Assembly (NCBI RefSeq): GCF_001282785.1
Contig: NZ_CVUA01000001.1
Coordinates: 1,798,001-1,862,000 of the forward strand
From: Halolamina sediminis
GTDB lineage: Archaea > Halobacteriota > Halobacteria > Halobacteriales > Haloferacaceae
Direction of reading: 5' to 3'
DNA length: 64,000 bases
Shown here: positions 42,714-51,988 of the stretch, in pieces
How the letters are laid out: every line of letters begins with the position of its first letter
Numbering within the stretch: position 1 is the stretch's first letter
Translations under genes and position numbers: made by a program
Notes under the pieces: model-generated
Database searches by the model: none
Seen by the model: the letters and a program-made list of their open reading frames with translations, nothing else
What the model was told of the DNA's origin: nothing

Positions 42714-42787
42714 TGATCGTCACGGCACGCGGTCAGCCGTGGCGGGCGAGTGATCGTCACGGCACGCGGTCAGCCGTGGCGGGCGAG
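42714..42787. repeat. Two exact tandem copies of a 37 bp unit
   Basis: The unit 42714-42750 is repeated without change at 42751-42787, then TGATC begins a third. Each begins TGATCGTCACGGCACGCGG and contains the inverted repeat CACGGC-N9-GCCGTG. It lies 97 bp ahead of the second S9 peptidase, after the exchanger gene's stop. Perfect identity indicates a recent duplication. Confidence 0.85.
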
Positions 42788-42883
42788 TGATCTCGCCGAC
42801 GACTTTCTGCCGGTGAAGCCGACCGAAGCCGTAGGAACGGCCGCGGGGCGTACGTTTTTGATGCCGCCACGCCCATCGGAGCC

Positions 42884-44998
42884 ATGGACGAACTGTCCCC
42901 GGAGCGGTTCTACGATTTCTCGATCGCGACCGGCGCCACCGTTTCCCCCGACGGGGAGCGGGTGGCGTTCCTGGTCAGCGAGTTCGACGCCGAGGAGGAC
43001 GACCGCCACACGTCGCTGTTCGTCGCACCGACCGACGGCTCCGCCGATCCCTACCGGCTCACCCGCGCCTCCAGCGCGTCCTCGCCGCAGTGGTCGCCCG
43101 ACGGCGACCGCCTCGCGTTCGTCGCGGCCCGCGAGACCGACGCCGGCGTCGCCGTCGAGAACGGGGCGGAGGAAGGCGCGGACGACGAGGAGGAGAACGG
43201 CGGCCCGGTGGGCGAGGGACCGAAACCGCAGGTCTGGTCGTTCGACATGGAGCGCGGCGGCGACGCCCGCCAGCTCACCGACCGCGACTACGGCGTCGCG
43301 GAGTTCGACTGGGGCCCGGACGGCGAGCGCCTCGTGATCGCCGCCCGCGATCCCACCGAGGAGGACGAGGAGTACCTGCAGCAGCGCAACGAGGACGGGC
43401 CGATCGAGATCGACCGACTCCAGCACAAAGGCGACGGTGCGGGCTGGATGGACGAGGTGTCCAGCTACCTGTTCGTCGTCGACGCCGACAGCCGCGAGAC
43501 GGTCCGGCTCGACAACGCCTACGACGACGAGGAAAAGGGCGACCGCCGGGGGCTCCAGCCCGCGTGGTCGCCCGACGGCGACCGGATCGCGTTCGTCGCC
43601 CAGCACGAGGAAGACCCCGACGACACCCACGTCCGGAACGTCTACACGATCCGCCCGGACGGCACGGGGTACCAGCAGCTGACTGACGCCGGAATGCGCG
43701 TCCAGCAGCCGCGATGGTCGCCCGACGGGAGCCGGATCGCCGTCGGCGGCGGTGACCCGTACAACTGGTACAAGCCGACCGAGGCGTACGTGCTCGACGT
43801 GGAGAGCGGCGATTTTCGGTCGGTCTCGGAGTCGCTCGACCGCACGATCGCGTTCGGCGGCAACCCCCACTGGCTCGACGACGACACGCTCGTCGGCCTG
43901 TTCGGCGACGAGGGGAACACCCGGATGGTCCGCCTCGACGCCGAGGAAGACGATCCCGAGCGTGTGTTCGTCGCGCAGGGCCGGAGCAGATCCGTCTCGG
44001 GGCTCTCGGTCTCGGCGGACGGCGACACGCTCGCGTTCCGAATGGCCGATCCCACGGCGGGCGCCGACATCTACGCGATGGGGCGTGAGGGGCTCGACGT
44101 TGACGGGAGCGAAGCTCCCGTTCGCCAACCGGAAACGGGGACCGTTTCCGGTGACGCGGAGAAGGGCGCCGATGCCGACGAGGCGGGACTTGCACGCGTC
44201 AGCGAGGTCAACGCCGATCTGGTCGACGAACACCACGACTGCGTGCGCGTCTCCTGGGAGAACTCCGACGGCGTCACTATCCACGGGCTGGCGTACCTCC
44301 CGCCGGGATTCGATCCGGAGGATCCCGACCCGCGTCCGGTGGTCTCCTCGGTCCACGGCGGGCCGATGTCGTACGACTCGCCGGCGTTCGGCTTCGATCA
44401 ACTGTTCTGGACGAGCAACGACTACATCGTCCTCCGAACCAACTACCGCGGCTCGACCTCCTACGGGCAGGAGTTCGCCGAGCGACTGCGCGGGACTCGG
44501 GGTGACAAGGAGGTCGACGACGTGGTCACGGGCGTCGAACACCTCGTCGAGGAGGGGTGGGCCGACGAGGACCGACTCTACCTCACCGGCTTCTCCTACG
44601 GCGGCGTCACCACCGCCGCGACGGTGACGAAGTCCGACGTCTTCGCCGCTGCGGCGGCCGAGCACGGCATCTACGACTTCTACGCCACGTTCGGCACCGA
44701 CGACAACCACCTCTGGCACGAGGACGAGTTCGGCCTACCGTGGGAGAACGTCGACACGTACCGCGAGATCTCCTCGATCACCGACGTCGGCGGCGTCGAC
44801 ACGCCGCTTCTGGTCACCGCCGGCGAGAACGACTGGCGCTGCCCGCCGACGCAGGCCGAACAGCTGTTCGTCTCGGTGCGAAAGCAGGGCGTCGACTCGC
44901 GGCTGGTGATCTACCCCGACGAACACCACAACATCGGCGATCCCGACCGCGCGATCCACCGGCTCGAGGAGCTGGAGCGCTGGTTCGCCGAGCACTGA
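42884..44998 (+). CDS. S9 family peptidase, paralogue of the gene at 4531
   Basis: 704 residues. Beta-propeller N-domain (about 1-420) and alpha/beta-hydrolase C-domain. Triad: Ser571 in LTGFSYGG, Asp650 in ENDWRCPP, His681/682 in DEHHNIG. The ending GDPDRAIHRLEEL is shared with the paralogue. An acidic insert (GAEEGADDEEENGG) interrupts the propeller, and a double-hairpin element adds residues 407-423 just before LARVSEVNADL. A cytoplasmic oligopeptidase is likely. A 37 bp tandem duplication precedes the promoter. Confidence 0.93.
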   Translation: MDELSPERFYDFSIATGATVSPDGERVAFLVSEFDAEEDDRHTSLFVAPTDGSADPYRLTRASSASSPQWSPDGDRLAFVAARETDAGVAVENGAEEGADDEEENGGPVGEGPKPQVWSFDMERGGDARQLTDRDYGVAEFDWGPDGERLVIAARDPTEEDEEYLQQRNEDGPIEIDRLQHKGDGAGWMDEVSSYLFVVDADSRETVRLDNAYDDEEKGDRRGLQPAWSPDGDRIAFVAQHEEDPDDTHVRNVYTIRPDGTGYQQLTDAGMRVQQPRWSPDGSRIAVGGGDPYNWYKPTEAYVLDVESGDFRSVSESLDRTIAFGGNPHWLDDDTLVGLFGDEGNTRMVRLDAEEDDPERVFVAQGRSRSVSGLSVSADGDTLAFRMADPTAGADIYAMGREGLDVDGSEAPVRQPETGTVSGDAEKGADADEAGLARVSEVNADLVDEHHDCVRVSWENSDGVTIHGLAYLPPGFDPEDPDPRPVVSSVHGGPMSYDSPAFGFDQLFWTSNDYIVLRTNYRGSTSYGQEFAERLRGTRGDKEVDDVVTGVEHLVEEGWADEDRLYLTGFSYGGVTTAATVTKSDVFAAAAAEHGIYDFYATFGTDDNHLWHEDEFGLPWENVDTYREISSITDVGGVDTPLLVTAGENDWRCPPTQAEQLFVSVRKQGVDSRLVIYPDEHHNIGDPDRAIHRLEELERWFAEH
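44103..44152. repeat. In-frame double-hairpin element, copy 2
   Basis: Hairpin 1 ACGGGAGC-GAA-GCTCCCGT (44103-44121), spacer TCGCCA, hairpin 2 ACCGGAAACGG-GGA-CCGTTTCCGGT (44128-44152, 11 bp stem). GACG flanks it at 44096 and 44153, 57 bases apart, the same size as copy 1. Layout, loops and spacer match copies 1 and 3, but stems differ. It lies in a different propeller loop from copy 1, so the two paralogues were hit independently. Confidence 0.8.
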
Positions 44999-45327
44999 GC
45001 CGCGCTAGTCGACGGCGTCCGGAACGCGAACGGAACCATCCGTTCTCCCTTCTGTCGGTCGGTTTCACACCATCACGAACCGAACGGAACCACCCGAAGA
45101 GGCTTCATTGCGATACCGAACCGAGAGGGCGTATGGCGACCCATCGACCGACTGGTACGCACAAAGGCCGAGAACACGTACAGGAGTCGAACGGGAAGAG
45201 GAGCAGTGACCCAGGAGGAGATCGGCGACGACGCGTCCGCCGTGGCGCAGTACCGGCGCGTCGGCGGCGGGGGCAGTCGCGGACCATCGGCGCTCGGGAC
45301 GACCGCTCAGCACGGGGGAGCCGACCC
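44999..45327. other. Intergenic region with repeated CGAACGGAACC
   Basis: No convincing gene in these 329 bp. The 11-mer CGAACGGAACC occurs at 45027-45037 and 45081-45091 and, inverted, at 46735-46745, upstream of the orc1/cdc6 gene. The first copy is part of a hairpin GAACGGA-ACCA-TCCGTTC. The rest reads as non-coding in all frames I checked; an acidic-looking frame from 45206 decays after about 25 residues. Confidence 0.5.
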
Positions 45328-45696
45328 GTGCGACGACGAGCCGAACGGGACGCCCGCGTCCCGCCGGTTGTCCGGGCGCTCGCGCGACTGTTCGGGATCG
45401 AACCGCCGCGCGGGCTGGGTCGACTGCTCGGCACGTCCACGAACGGTTCGACCAGCGCGATCGCGACTGGCGCGCTGCTCTGGATCGCACTCTACGCGGG
45501 CTGGCACGCCGGCGTCGTCGATGCCGAGGCGGCGATCTGGCTCTCCGCGGGCGCCGTCGTCGCCGCGCTCCACACTTTGGGGCTGGACCGTCGAGACAGT
45601 GTCCGGCCGCGGAATCGGACCGAGCATCGGCGCCGGCGTGACCGAGCGACATCTCGGGAAGCGGCGCCTCAGGCGTCCTGCGAAGCGAGCCGGTAG
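45328..45696 (+). CDS. Possible two-helix membrane protein overlapping orc1 3' end
   Basis: 122 residues from GTG. Basic N-terminus with ARLFGIEPPRGLGRLLG, then two hydrophobic segments SAIATGALLWIALYAGWHAG and AAIWLSAGAVVAALHTLGLD with normal codon bias. The C-terminal ~40 residues are arginine-rich and overlap the end of the convergent orc1/cdc6 gene by 28 bp; they may be a frameshifted tail. Uncertain. Confidence 0.4.
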   Translation: MRRRAERDARVPPVVRALARLFGIEPPRGLGRLLGTSTNGSTSAIATGALLWIALYAGWHAGVVDAEAAIWLSAGAVVAALHTLGLDRRDSVRPRNRTEHRRRRDRATSREAAPQASCEASR

Positions 45697-46679
45697 CGCT
45701 TCCCCCGAGCGCCGCGCTCGGTCTCGATCAGGTTGTAGTGTTCCAGCTTCGGCAGGTGGCTCTTCCGAAGCGCGCGGAGCGTGATGGGGTCGGCGTGGGC
45801 CCGCTCGTACCGCTCGTACAGCTCCTTCTGGATCAGCGGGCCCTCGTCCTCGATACACTCGTACAGCACGCGCTGGTGGTCGTTGAGCTTCGAGATAGTC
45901 TTCTGGCGGACCTCGGCCTCGGCGTCGAAGACGGCGTCCTCGACGAGCCGCGACGGGATCGCCGACAGCCCCTCCCGCTCGCTCTTGCGGGCGGCCACGC
46001 GGAGCGCGGTGATCGCCTGCCGGGCGTCACCGTCGACGCGTTCGGCGATGCGTTTCAGCGTCTCGCGCTCGACGGTACCGGCTTCCAGACCCTGTGCGGC
46101 CCGACGGTCGAGGATTTCCGTGACCGTCTCGACGGTGTAGCGGTCGAACTGCACGCGATAGCCCACGGAGACGCGGGAGTGGACGCGCTCGTCGAGCCGC
46201 GCGAGCAGGTCCACCTCGCGGTTCGCGATGCAGATCCACGCCAGGCCGGGCACCGAGTGGAGGTCGTACAGCGTGTTCGGCTCCTGGAGCTGGTCGACCT
46301 CGTCGAGCACGACGACGCTTGGCCCGTCGAGGCCGGTCTGGAGCGCGTCGATCAGGTCACGAGTCGCCGCGTTCTTCGGGACCACGGCGTCGACGAGTTC
46401 GTTCGCCGCGCGTTCGAGCACGCTGCGCCGCGTGTAGTCCGTCCAGCAGTTGACGTAGGCGGTCGGCACGTCGAGCACCTCGCGGCGGAGCGCCCGAACG
46501 GCGGCGCGGGCGACGGTGGTCTTGCCGGCGCCGCTTGGGCCGAACAGGAAGCAGTTCTCGGCGCGTGCGCCGTGCTCGACGGGCGCGAGCGCGTCGGTCA
46601 CCTCGTTCATCTGGCTGTTGCGCCCGACGATCTCCCGGGGGAGATGCTCGTCTTCGAAGACCGTCCCGTCTCGCAGCAT
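45669..46679 (-). CDS. Orc1/Cdc6 family replication initiator
   Basis: 336 residues. AAA+ ATPase: Walker A FLFGPSGAGKTTVARA near residue 49, Walker B SVVVLDEVDQLQEP near 122, sensor 1 LAWICIANREVD. A C-terminal winged helix (KELYERYERAHADPITLRAL onward) would bind origin DNA. Preceded by EDEHLPREIVGRNSQM as in archaeal Orc1. Haloarchaea carry many paralogues, some tied to nearby origins and some not. Repeats of CGAACGGAACC lie on both sides of the gene, but canonical origin-recognition boxes were not identified. Confidence 0.92.
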   Translation of the reverse strand: MLRDGTVFEDEHLPREIVGRNSQMNEVTDALAPVEHGARAENCFLFGPSGAGKTTVARAAVRALRREVLDVPTAYVNCWTDYTRRSVLERAANELVDAVVPKNAATRDLIDALQTGLDGPSVVVLDEVDQLQEPNTLYDLHSVPGLAWICIANREVDLLARLDERVHSRVSVGYRVQFDRYTVETVTEILDRRAAQGLEAGTVERETLKRIAERVDGDARQAITALRVAARKSEREGLSAIPSRLVEDAVFDAEAEVRQKTISKLNDHQRVLYECIEDEGPLIQKELYERYERAHADPITLRALRKSHLPKLEHYNLIETERGARGKRYRLASQDA

Positions 46680-46820
46680 CTACCCGGATCGGTGGGCCGA
46701 CGACGGCATAAGTGCCCCCCCTGTCGTTCCGATCGGTTCCGTTCGGGGTCGTCCCCAGTAGTTGAGACTGCTCTCTCAATACATAGGCCGCGGGCACAGT
46801 TTGCTCACTGACAACGGGTA

Positions 46821-49800
46821 CTACGTCGATCGCTTGAACTCGAAGCGCGCCCCGCCATCGGTTCCGTCCGTCACCGAAACCGTCCAGCCGTGTGCCTTCG
46901 CGATATCGGCCACGATCGAGAGCCCGAACCCGGTTCCCCCTTCACTGGAGGTGACACCGTGTTTGAACACGTCGTCTCGCCTCTCTTGGGGAATCCCGCT
47001 GCCGGTATCCTCGACGTAGAACCCGTTGTGCTCATCTAGTCGACCCACAGTCACCATGACGTCAGCACCCCCGTGTTCGACTGCGTTCCGGAACAGATTC
47101 TCGAAGAGTTGGGTCAGGCGCCCTGCATCGCCAGTGACCGTCGGAACTCCATCTTCGACTGTAAGCGTTGCCTCCTCAGTGTCGACGTATCCCCACGCCT
47201 CCGTCGTAATACTCTCGAGGTCGATCTCTTCTGGATTCTCGATCGTCGTCTCCCCACGTGCCAGCGTCAGGAGGTCCTCGATGAGTCGTTGTATTCGGTC
47301 GTGTGCGGACTCGACTTTTTCAAAGTGCTCCGCGTTCCCCGTCTCCTCTGCGATTTCGAGGAACCCCATTGCGACGGAGAGCGGGTTCCGAAGGTCGTGG
47401 GCAACGACGCTCGCGAACTGGTCGAGTCGTTCGTTCTGTCGGTGTAGTTCTTCCTCCCTGCTCGCTCGTGCGAGTGCTGCCTCGACAGTCGCGCCGAGGA
47501 TCCGGAACAGGTCGACGTCCGTCTCGGAAAAGACCTGCGTGGAAACTGACCCCGTCGACATGAGTCCATACTCACCCAGTGGGACGAGAATCTCACTCCG
47601 TATCTCTGTGTCCGGATTGTAGGGTTGACCCTGGGCTTGGACATCATCATATATCTGGGTTTCTCCGGACTCGAACACCTCCCAAGCGAGACTGTCTCCC
47701 GGAGTGAACCGGGGAGGCTCACCAAACAGGTCTCGTGCTGCGGACGTTTCCGTGATCGGGACGAGCACGTTCTCCCGGTCGTCGTACTCCCAAATGCCGG
47801 TGATATCGAGGTCGAGTATCTCGGCCGCGGCATCGACGGCGATTGCTCCGATCTCGTCGCTCGATTCAGCGCCGCTAAGCTGCTGTGCGGTGTCCTGAAG
47901 CGAACGGAGGCGAGCTTCCAGCTCTTTCTGTTCGGTGATGTCCTCCAAGACGGCGAGGATGCTCGTGGTTTCTCCGTCTGAATCTGTAACCAGCGCGACC
48001 GACAAGAGCAGGTCCAGTTCGTCCCCGGCCTTCGTCTCTCGCCGTATCTCCTTCGCTCGGATTCGCTCGCCGTTCAGGACGCGCTGGCGGTGTGAGGCGA
48101 ACTCTTCTTGCTGCTCGTCCGGGACTATCGGATTGAACTCCCCAAGCACTTCTTCGCGCGACCAGCCGAACATGGTTTCAGCCTCGTCGTTCCAGCGGAT
48201 GACGGCCCCGTCGGTGTCGATCTCCATGACGGTGAGTGGTGTGGCCTCGATGAGTGACTCCAGTCGCTGGTTCGTCGCTTCGAGTTCGCGCTCCCGTTCG
48301 ACCTGCTCGGTGACGTTTCTGGCGATGCCCACGACGCGAACGGTCTCGCCATCGACGACGACCGGTGCGAGGCTGGTCTCCCAGAACTGCGCACCGTCAC
48401 CGATGTCGAGCTCTTCGCGGTACGAGATCGGGGCACCCTGATCGACGCAGCGAGTGTAATTAGCCTCGAGTTCAGCACCCTCCTGGTCGCCGAACACGTC
48501 TCGTGGCGTCTTGCCGCGAACTTCCTCGGTCGTAATTCCGGTCTGTGACTCGTAGCCGGGGCTGAGTCTGGCGAACTCGAACGACGGGTCCTCACCAGCG
48601 GTATCGACGTCAAGCAAGAATATCGCGTCCCCGGACGTTTCGAGCAACGCTTCGTATTCCTTCGCGAGCTCTCGGTGCTCACGGCGTTCCGCTTTTCGCT
48701 CCGTTATATCCTGAAAAACACCCCGAAGTGCTGAGTCACCGCGCTGTGTGTCGTCGACGTATTCTCCCCAAGCCTGGACGTCACGCACCTCCCCGTCGGG
48801 CCGAACGATTCGGAGGTCGAGGTCGTACGGTTCCCCGTCTTCGATCGCTCGGTCGACTGCTGCGGTAATCGCCTCTCTGTCGTCGGGGTGGTAGAACTCG
48901 ATCGCGTCGTCGAGCGTTGGCTCGAAGTCCTCGTCGACACGGTGAATCTGACGGACCCCGTCAGACCAGACGAGTTCGCCACTCGATGGGAAGTATTCCC
49001 AGATTCCGATGTCTGCGATATCCTGGACGTGGTCGAACAGGAACTCCTGACGTTCGAGTTCGGTACGGTCACGACGACGCGAGAGTTCGGTACTCACGAG
49101 TTGTGCTACCAGCTCGACGAACGTTCGTTCGAGCGCTCCGAACGGTGCGGCCCGCGTCGTTGGACTCGAGAAATTGACTGTTCCGTAGCGAGTGTCGTCG
49201 ACGACGAGTGGCACGCCGATGTACGACGCTAACTCGAACTCACGGTAGGCAGGATGCGTCTCTTTTCCGTCGCTAACGGCGTCTGCGAACGAACAGACCG
49301 AATCCGTACCGACGACTTCCGCACAGTACGTCGATTCGAGGTCGAACTGATCGCCAGCTTCGATGTCGGCCTCCGGTGCGTGAACTGCTTCGACCGTGTA
49401 GTCGCTGTCCTGGATTCGCGAGACGATGCCGATTTCGAGTCCGAGCGTCTGACAGCCGACTTCCAGTAGCTTCTGGAGGCGTGATTCGGCCGAGACGTCG
49501 CTTTCTGCCATGACGGCTTGGAGGTCCTCGAGTGCGTCCCGCTCTCGTTCCAGTTGCCGCTTCACCTCGCTCTCTTCGGTGACGTCTCGAGCGACAACGA
49601 GCACCTGCTTGCTCTGTTTACTCTGGAACGGGGTTACTCGGACGTCGAACGTCCGCTCGCCGGTCCCGGCCACGACGTCGAGTTGGAGGTCTGCATCGTA
49701 CAACCCGGGGGGCCCGCCATCGCTCTCGATCTCGTCGAGCGTCGATTCGACTGCTTGGGAGAATCGTGTTACATCGGGATCGCTAACGCGGTCACCGACG

Positions 49801-50726
49801 ACCGTTTCGAGCTGTTGTCCTGTGAGTTGGGCCGACTGATCCCCTGCGAGCAACCGCTTCGCGGCCGTATTCGCGAACTCGACGTTCCCCGTCTCGTCGA
49901 GGACGAACACGACGTCGTGGATGTTCTCCAGAATCGCGTCACTGCGCTCTAGCTCCAGTTCCCGTTCTCGCTCGGTAGTAATGTCGCGTGAAAAGACGCT
50001 CAGCCCGTCGTCATCCGGGAACGCTCGCACTTCGACCCAGTAGTCGAACGGCTCTTCCAGACGCTGTTCGAACGATACCGGCTCACCAGTCTCCATCGCC
50101 GTTCGATACTTGTCTTCGAGTTCCGTCCCGACGATCGACGGAAACTCCTCCCAGATGGTTTCTCCGACGACCGCGCTGGGGTCACGATCGACTCGCTCGG
50201 CCATTTTGTCGTTCATATACTCGATTCGCCACTCGGTATCGACAGCGTAAATCGCGTCAGTTGCGCGTTCGAGCGTTCGCCGGAAGCGCCGTTTCGTCTG
50301 CTCGGCCTCCGTTCGTTTACGAGCAGCCTTCGTGAGCGTTCGGATTCGGGCCGCGAGCAGTGTGAAGTTATCACGCTCCGATCGGACTGGGATGTAGTCC
50401 GAGACGCCGGCACGAGTCGCTTCGCTCGCGATTTCCTCGCTTCCCTGTCCAGTAAAGAGGAGTATCGGAACATCGTCGTTCTGCTGGCGAACCGACTCTG
50501 TGAGCTCGATGCCGTCGGAACCTTCGATCGAATACGCCGTTACGATACAGTCGATCCGGTCCGCAGCAAGATATTGCAGTGCTTCGTCGGTACTGTCGGC
50601 AGGTATACAGTCGATCTCGGTACTCGTCTGTTGGAGCTTGGTTTGAACCAACTCCGCGAACGCGGGATCGGAGTTCACGTAGAGGACGCGGATTGGATCG
50701 TCCAGTTCGTCAGTAGTACCGAGCAC
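46821..50726 (-). CDS. Multi-PAS/GAF sensor histidine kinase with a degenerate receiver domain
   Basis: 1,301 residues. Order: response-regulator-like domain (about 12-130), two PAS domains (about 150-370), GAF (about 385-555), three PAS domains (about 560-930), GAF (about 945-1090), HisKA with VVAHDLRNPLS, and HATPase ending NLFRNAVEHGG...DTGSGIP...GFGLSIV. In the receiver the phosphoacceptor Asp is Ala (CIVTAYSIEGSDG). No membrane segments, so it senses cytoplasmic cues such as redox or small ligands. GTG 50726 was chosen because a TATA box lies 32 bases upstream. GC is lower than in neighbours, hinting at acquisition. Confidence 0.9.
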   Translation of the reverse strand: MLGTTDELDDPIRVLYVNSDPAFAELVQTKLQQTSTEIDCIPADSTDEALQYLAADRIDCIVTAYSIEGSDGIELTESVRQQNDDVPILLFTGQGSEEIASEATRAGVSDYIPVRSERDNFTLLAARIRTLTKAARKRTEAEQTKRRFRRTLERATDAIYAVDTEWRIEYMNDKMAERVDRDPSAVVGETIWEEFPSIVGTELEDKYRTAMETGEPVSFEQRLEEPFDYWVEVRAFPDDDGLSVFSRDITTERERELELERSDAILENIHDVVFVLDETGNVEFANTAAKRLLAGDQSAQLTGQQLETVVGDRVSDPDVTRFSQAVESTLDEIESDGGPPGLYDADLQLDVVAGTGERTFDVRVTPFQSKQSKQVLVVARDVTEESEVKRQLERERDALEDLQAVMAESDVSAESRLQKLLEVGCQTLGLEIGIVSRIQDSDYTVEAVHAPEADIEAGDQFDLESTYCAEVVGTDSVCSFADAVSDGKETHPAYREFELASYIGVPLVVDDTRYGTVNFSSPTTRAAPFGALERTFVELVAQLVSTELSRRRDRTELERQEFLFDHVQDIADIGIWEYFPSSGELVWSDGVRQIHRVDEDFEPTLDDAIEFYHPDDREAITAAVDRAIEDGEPYDLDLRIVRPDGEVRDVQAWGEYVDDTQRGDSALRGVFQDITERKAERREHRELAKEYEALLETSGDAIFLLDVDTAGEDPSFEFARLSPGYESQTGITTEEVRGKTPRDVFGDQEGAELEANYTRCVDQGAPISYREELDIGDGAQFWETSLAPVVVDGETVRVVGIARNVTEQVERERELEATNQRLESLIEATPLTVMEIDTDGAVIRWNDEAETMFGWSREEVLGEFNPIVPDEQQEEFASHRQRVLNGERIRAKEIRRETKAGDELDLLLSVALVTDSDGETTSILAVLEDITEQKELEARLRSLQDTAQQLSGAESSDEIGAIAVDAAAEILDLDITGIWEYDDRENVLVPITETSAARDLFGEPPRFTPGDSLAWEVFESGETQIYDDVQAQGQPYNPDTEIRSEILVPLGEYGLMSTGSVSTQVFSETDVDLFRILGATVEAALARASREEELHRQNERLDQFASVVAHDLRNPLSVAMGFLEIAEETGNAEHFEKVESAHDRIQRLIEDLLTLARGETTIENPEEIDLESITTEAWGYVDTEEATLTVEDGVPTVTGDAGRLTQLFENLFRNAVEHGGADVMVTVGRLDEHNGFYVEDTGSGIPQERRDDVFKHGVTSSEGGTGFGLSIVADIAKAHGWTVSVTDGTDGGARFEFKRST

Positions 50727-50753
50727 AGTTACAGAGACTTGACTGTCTAACTG

Positions 50754-50761
50754 GTTAAATA
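50754..50761 (-). promoter_or_regulatory. TATA box for the large histidine kinase
   Basis: Reverse-strand aatatttaacc centred near 50758, 32 bases before GTG 50726. This spacing fits a leaderless start and argues against the longer frame to 50810, which would run through the promoter itself. The 50811-50985 region beyond contains a 5+5 dyad AGTTC-N9-GAACT (about 50852-50870) and TCAACC-ACCG-GGTTGA, with no gene. Confidence 0.55.
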
Positions 50762-50985
50762 TTCCTTGCGAGACCCACTCGTAGTCTATTGAGGTCGCTG
50801 TCGACTGCAAAGCGAAATGAAAGAGTAGCCGGTTGGAGAGCGATCTGGGTTAGTTCCTACAAATAGAACTGGCAAAATTCACGGACGACAGCTCGGCTAA
50901 ATACCGTATATCCTCAACCACCGGGTTGATATCGTCCTATACGGTTTGTTTGTTCGAACGGGGCCACGACGGCCGACAGCCCGAC

Positions 50986-51912
50986 CTACCCCCGAAGCGC
51001 GTCGCTGAGATCCCGCCCGACGCGCGAGGCGACCGTCTCGGCGGCGTCGATCTCCATCGTCGCGAACCCGTGGACCTGTGCAGGGTAGTTCTCGTAGCGG
51101 ACGTCGACGCCGTCGGCCAGCAGCTGTTCAGCGTACCTCTTGCCGGCGTCCCGAAGCGGGTCGAACCCCGCGGTGACTACCGTCGCGGGCGCGACGCCCG
51201 AGAGGTCGTCAGCCCGTGCGGGGTCGGCGTAGGGGTTGCGCTGGTGGATCTCGCTGCCGTAGTAGCACTTTTCGAAGAAACGCAGGTCCCCTTCGTTCAG
51301 CACGATTCCCGCGTTCTGTCGGACCGACTCCTGTTCCTCTTCGGCGCCGGTCGCCGGGTAGATAAGCGCCTGATGGGCCAGGTCTGGCCCGCCGCGTTCG
51401 GCGGCCATCAGCGCGACGATGGCCGCGAGCGTCCCGCCCGCGCTGTCGCCCGCGACCGCGAGCCCCTCGGCGCCACCGAGGGAGCCGGGGTTGGATGCGG
51501 CCCACTCCGTCGCCGCGTACGCGTCTTCGACGGCCGCGGGGAACGGATTTTCCGGCGCGAGCCGGTAGGCGACCGAGAGCACCGCACAGCCGCTCTCGCG
51601 GGCCAGCCGCCGGCAGAGGACGTCGTGGGTCTCCAGGCCACCGAAGACGTAGCCCCCACCGTGGAAGAACACGACCGTCGGACCGTCGCCCGTGTCGGCC
51701 GGCCGGTATCGGCGGGCCCTGAGCTCCCCGTCTGGGCCGGGGATCGTGAGGTCGGTGACGCTGCCGACCGCCGGGGGGTTCCGGTTCCCGTACTTCGCCG
51801 CTAGCCGGGCGACGGGACGGAGCAGCTTCAGCCCGAGCCGGCTGTGTGGAAGCGAGAATCGCTGCCTGTCGAGTGCCGCCTTCGCCTGCGGGTCGATCTC
51901 GTCTGCCTGCAC
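50986..51912 (-). CDS. Alpha/beta hydrolase, hormone-sensitive-lipase type esterase
   Basis: 308 residues. The oxyanion motif is VVFFHGGGYVFG (about 93-104), the nucleophile elbow AGDSAGGTLAA (Ser near 170), acid in TAGFDPLRDAG and His in QVHGFATM. This is the HSL (family IV) carboxylesterase pattern. GTG 51912 fits a TATA-like ctatatcc about 28 bases upstream; the frame is open to 52026 but lacks normal composition. It acts on short-chain acyl esters, probably in the cytoplasm. The substrate is unknown. Confidence 0.9.
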   Translation of the reverse strand: MQADEIDPQAKAALDRQRFSLPHSRLGLKLLRPVARLAAKYGNRNPPAVGSVTDLTIPGPDGELRARRYRPADTGDGPTVVFFHGGGYVFGGLETHDVLCRRLARESGCAVLSVAYRLAPENPFPAAVEDAYAATEWAASNPGSLGGAEGLAVAGDSAGGTLAAIVALMAAERGGPDLAHQALIYPATGAEEEQESVRQNAGIVLNEGDLRFFEKCYYGSEIHQRNPYADPARADDLSGVAPATVVTAGFDPLRDAGKRYAEQLLADGVDVRYENYPAQVHGFATMEIDAAETVASRVGRDLSDALRG

Positions 51913-51988
51913 GCGCCGACGTTCGACCGGCGGCGGGATATAGCCACCGAGCGGAAAATTCACACCGCTCCAGCGTGGAAGGGCAGAT

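Noticed and set aside
42714-42787. CRISPR-like repeat pair
   Set aside because: The two 37 bp copies are directly adjacent with no spacer; a plain tandem duplication.
45206-45330. Gene starting MTQEEIGDDASAVAQYRR
   Set aside because: Good first residues, but composition soon collapses and no homology is apparent; the frame runs into the reading frame of the membrane protein and orc1 overlap.
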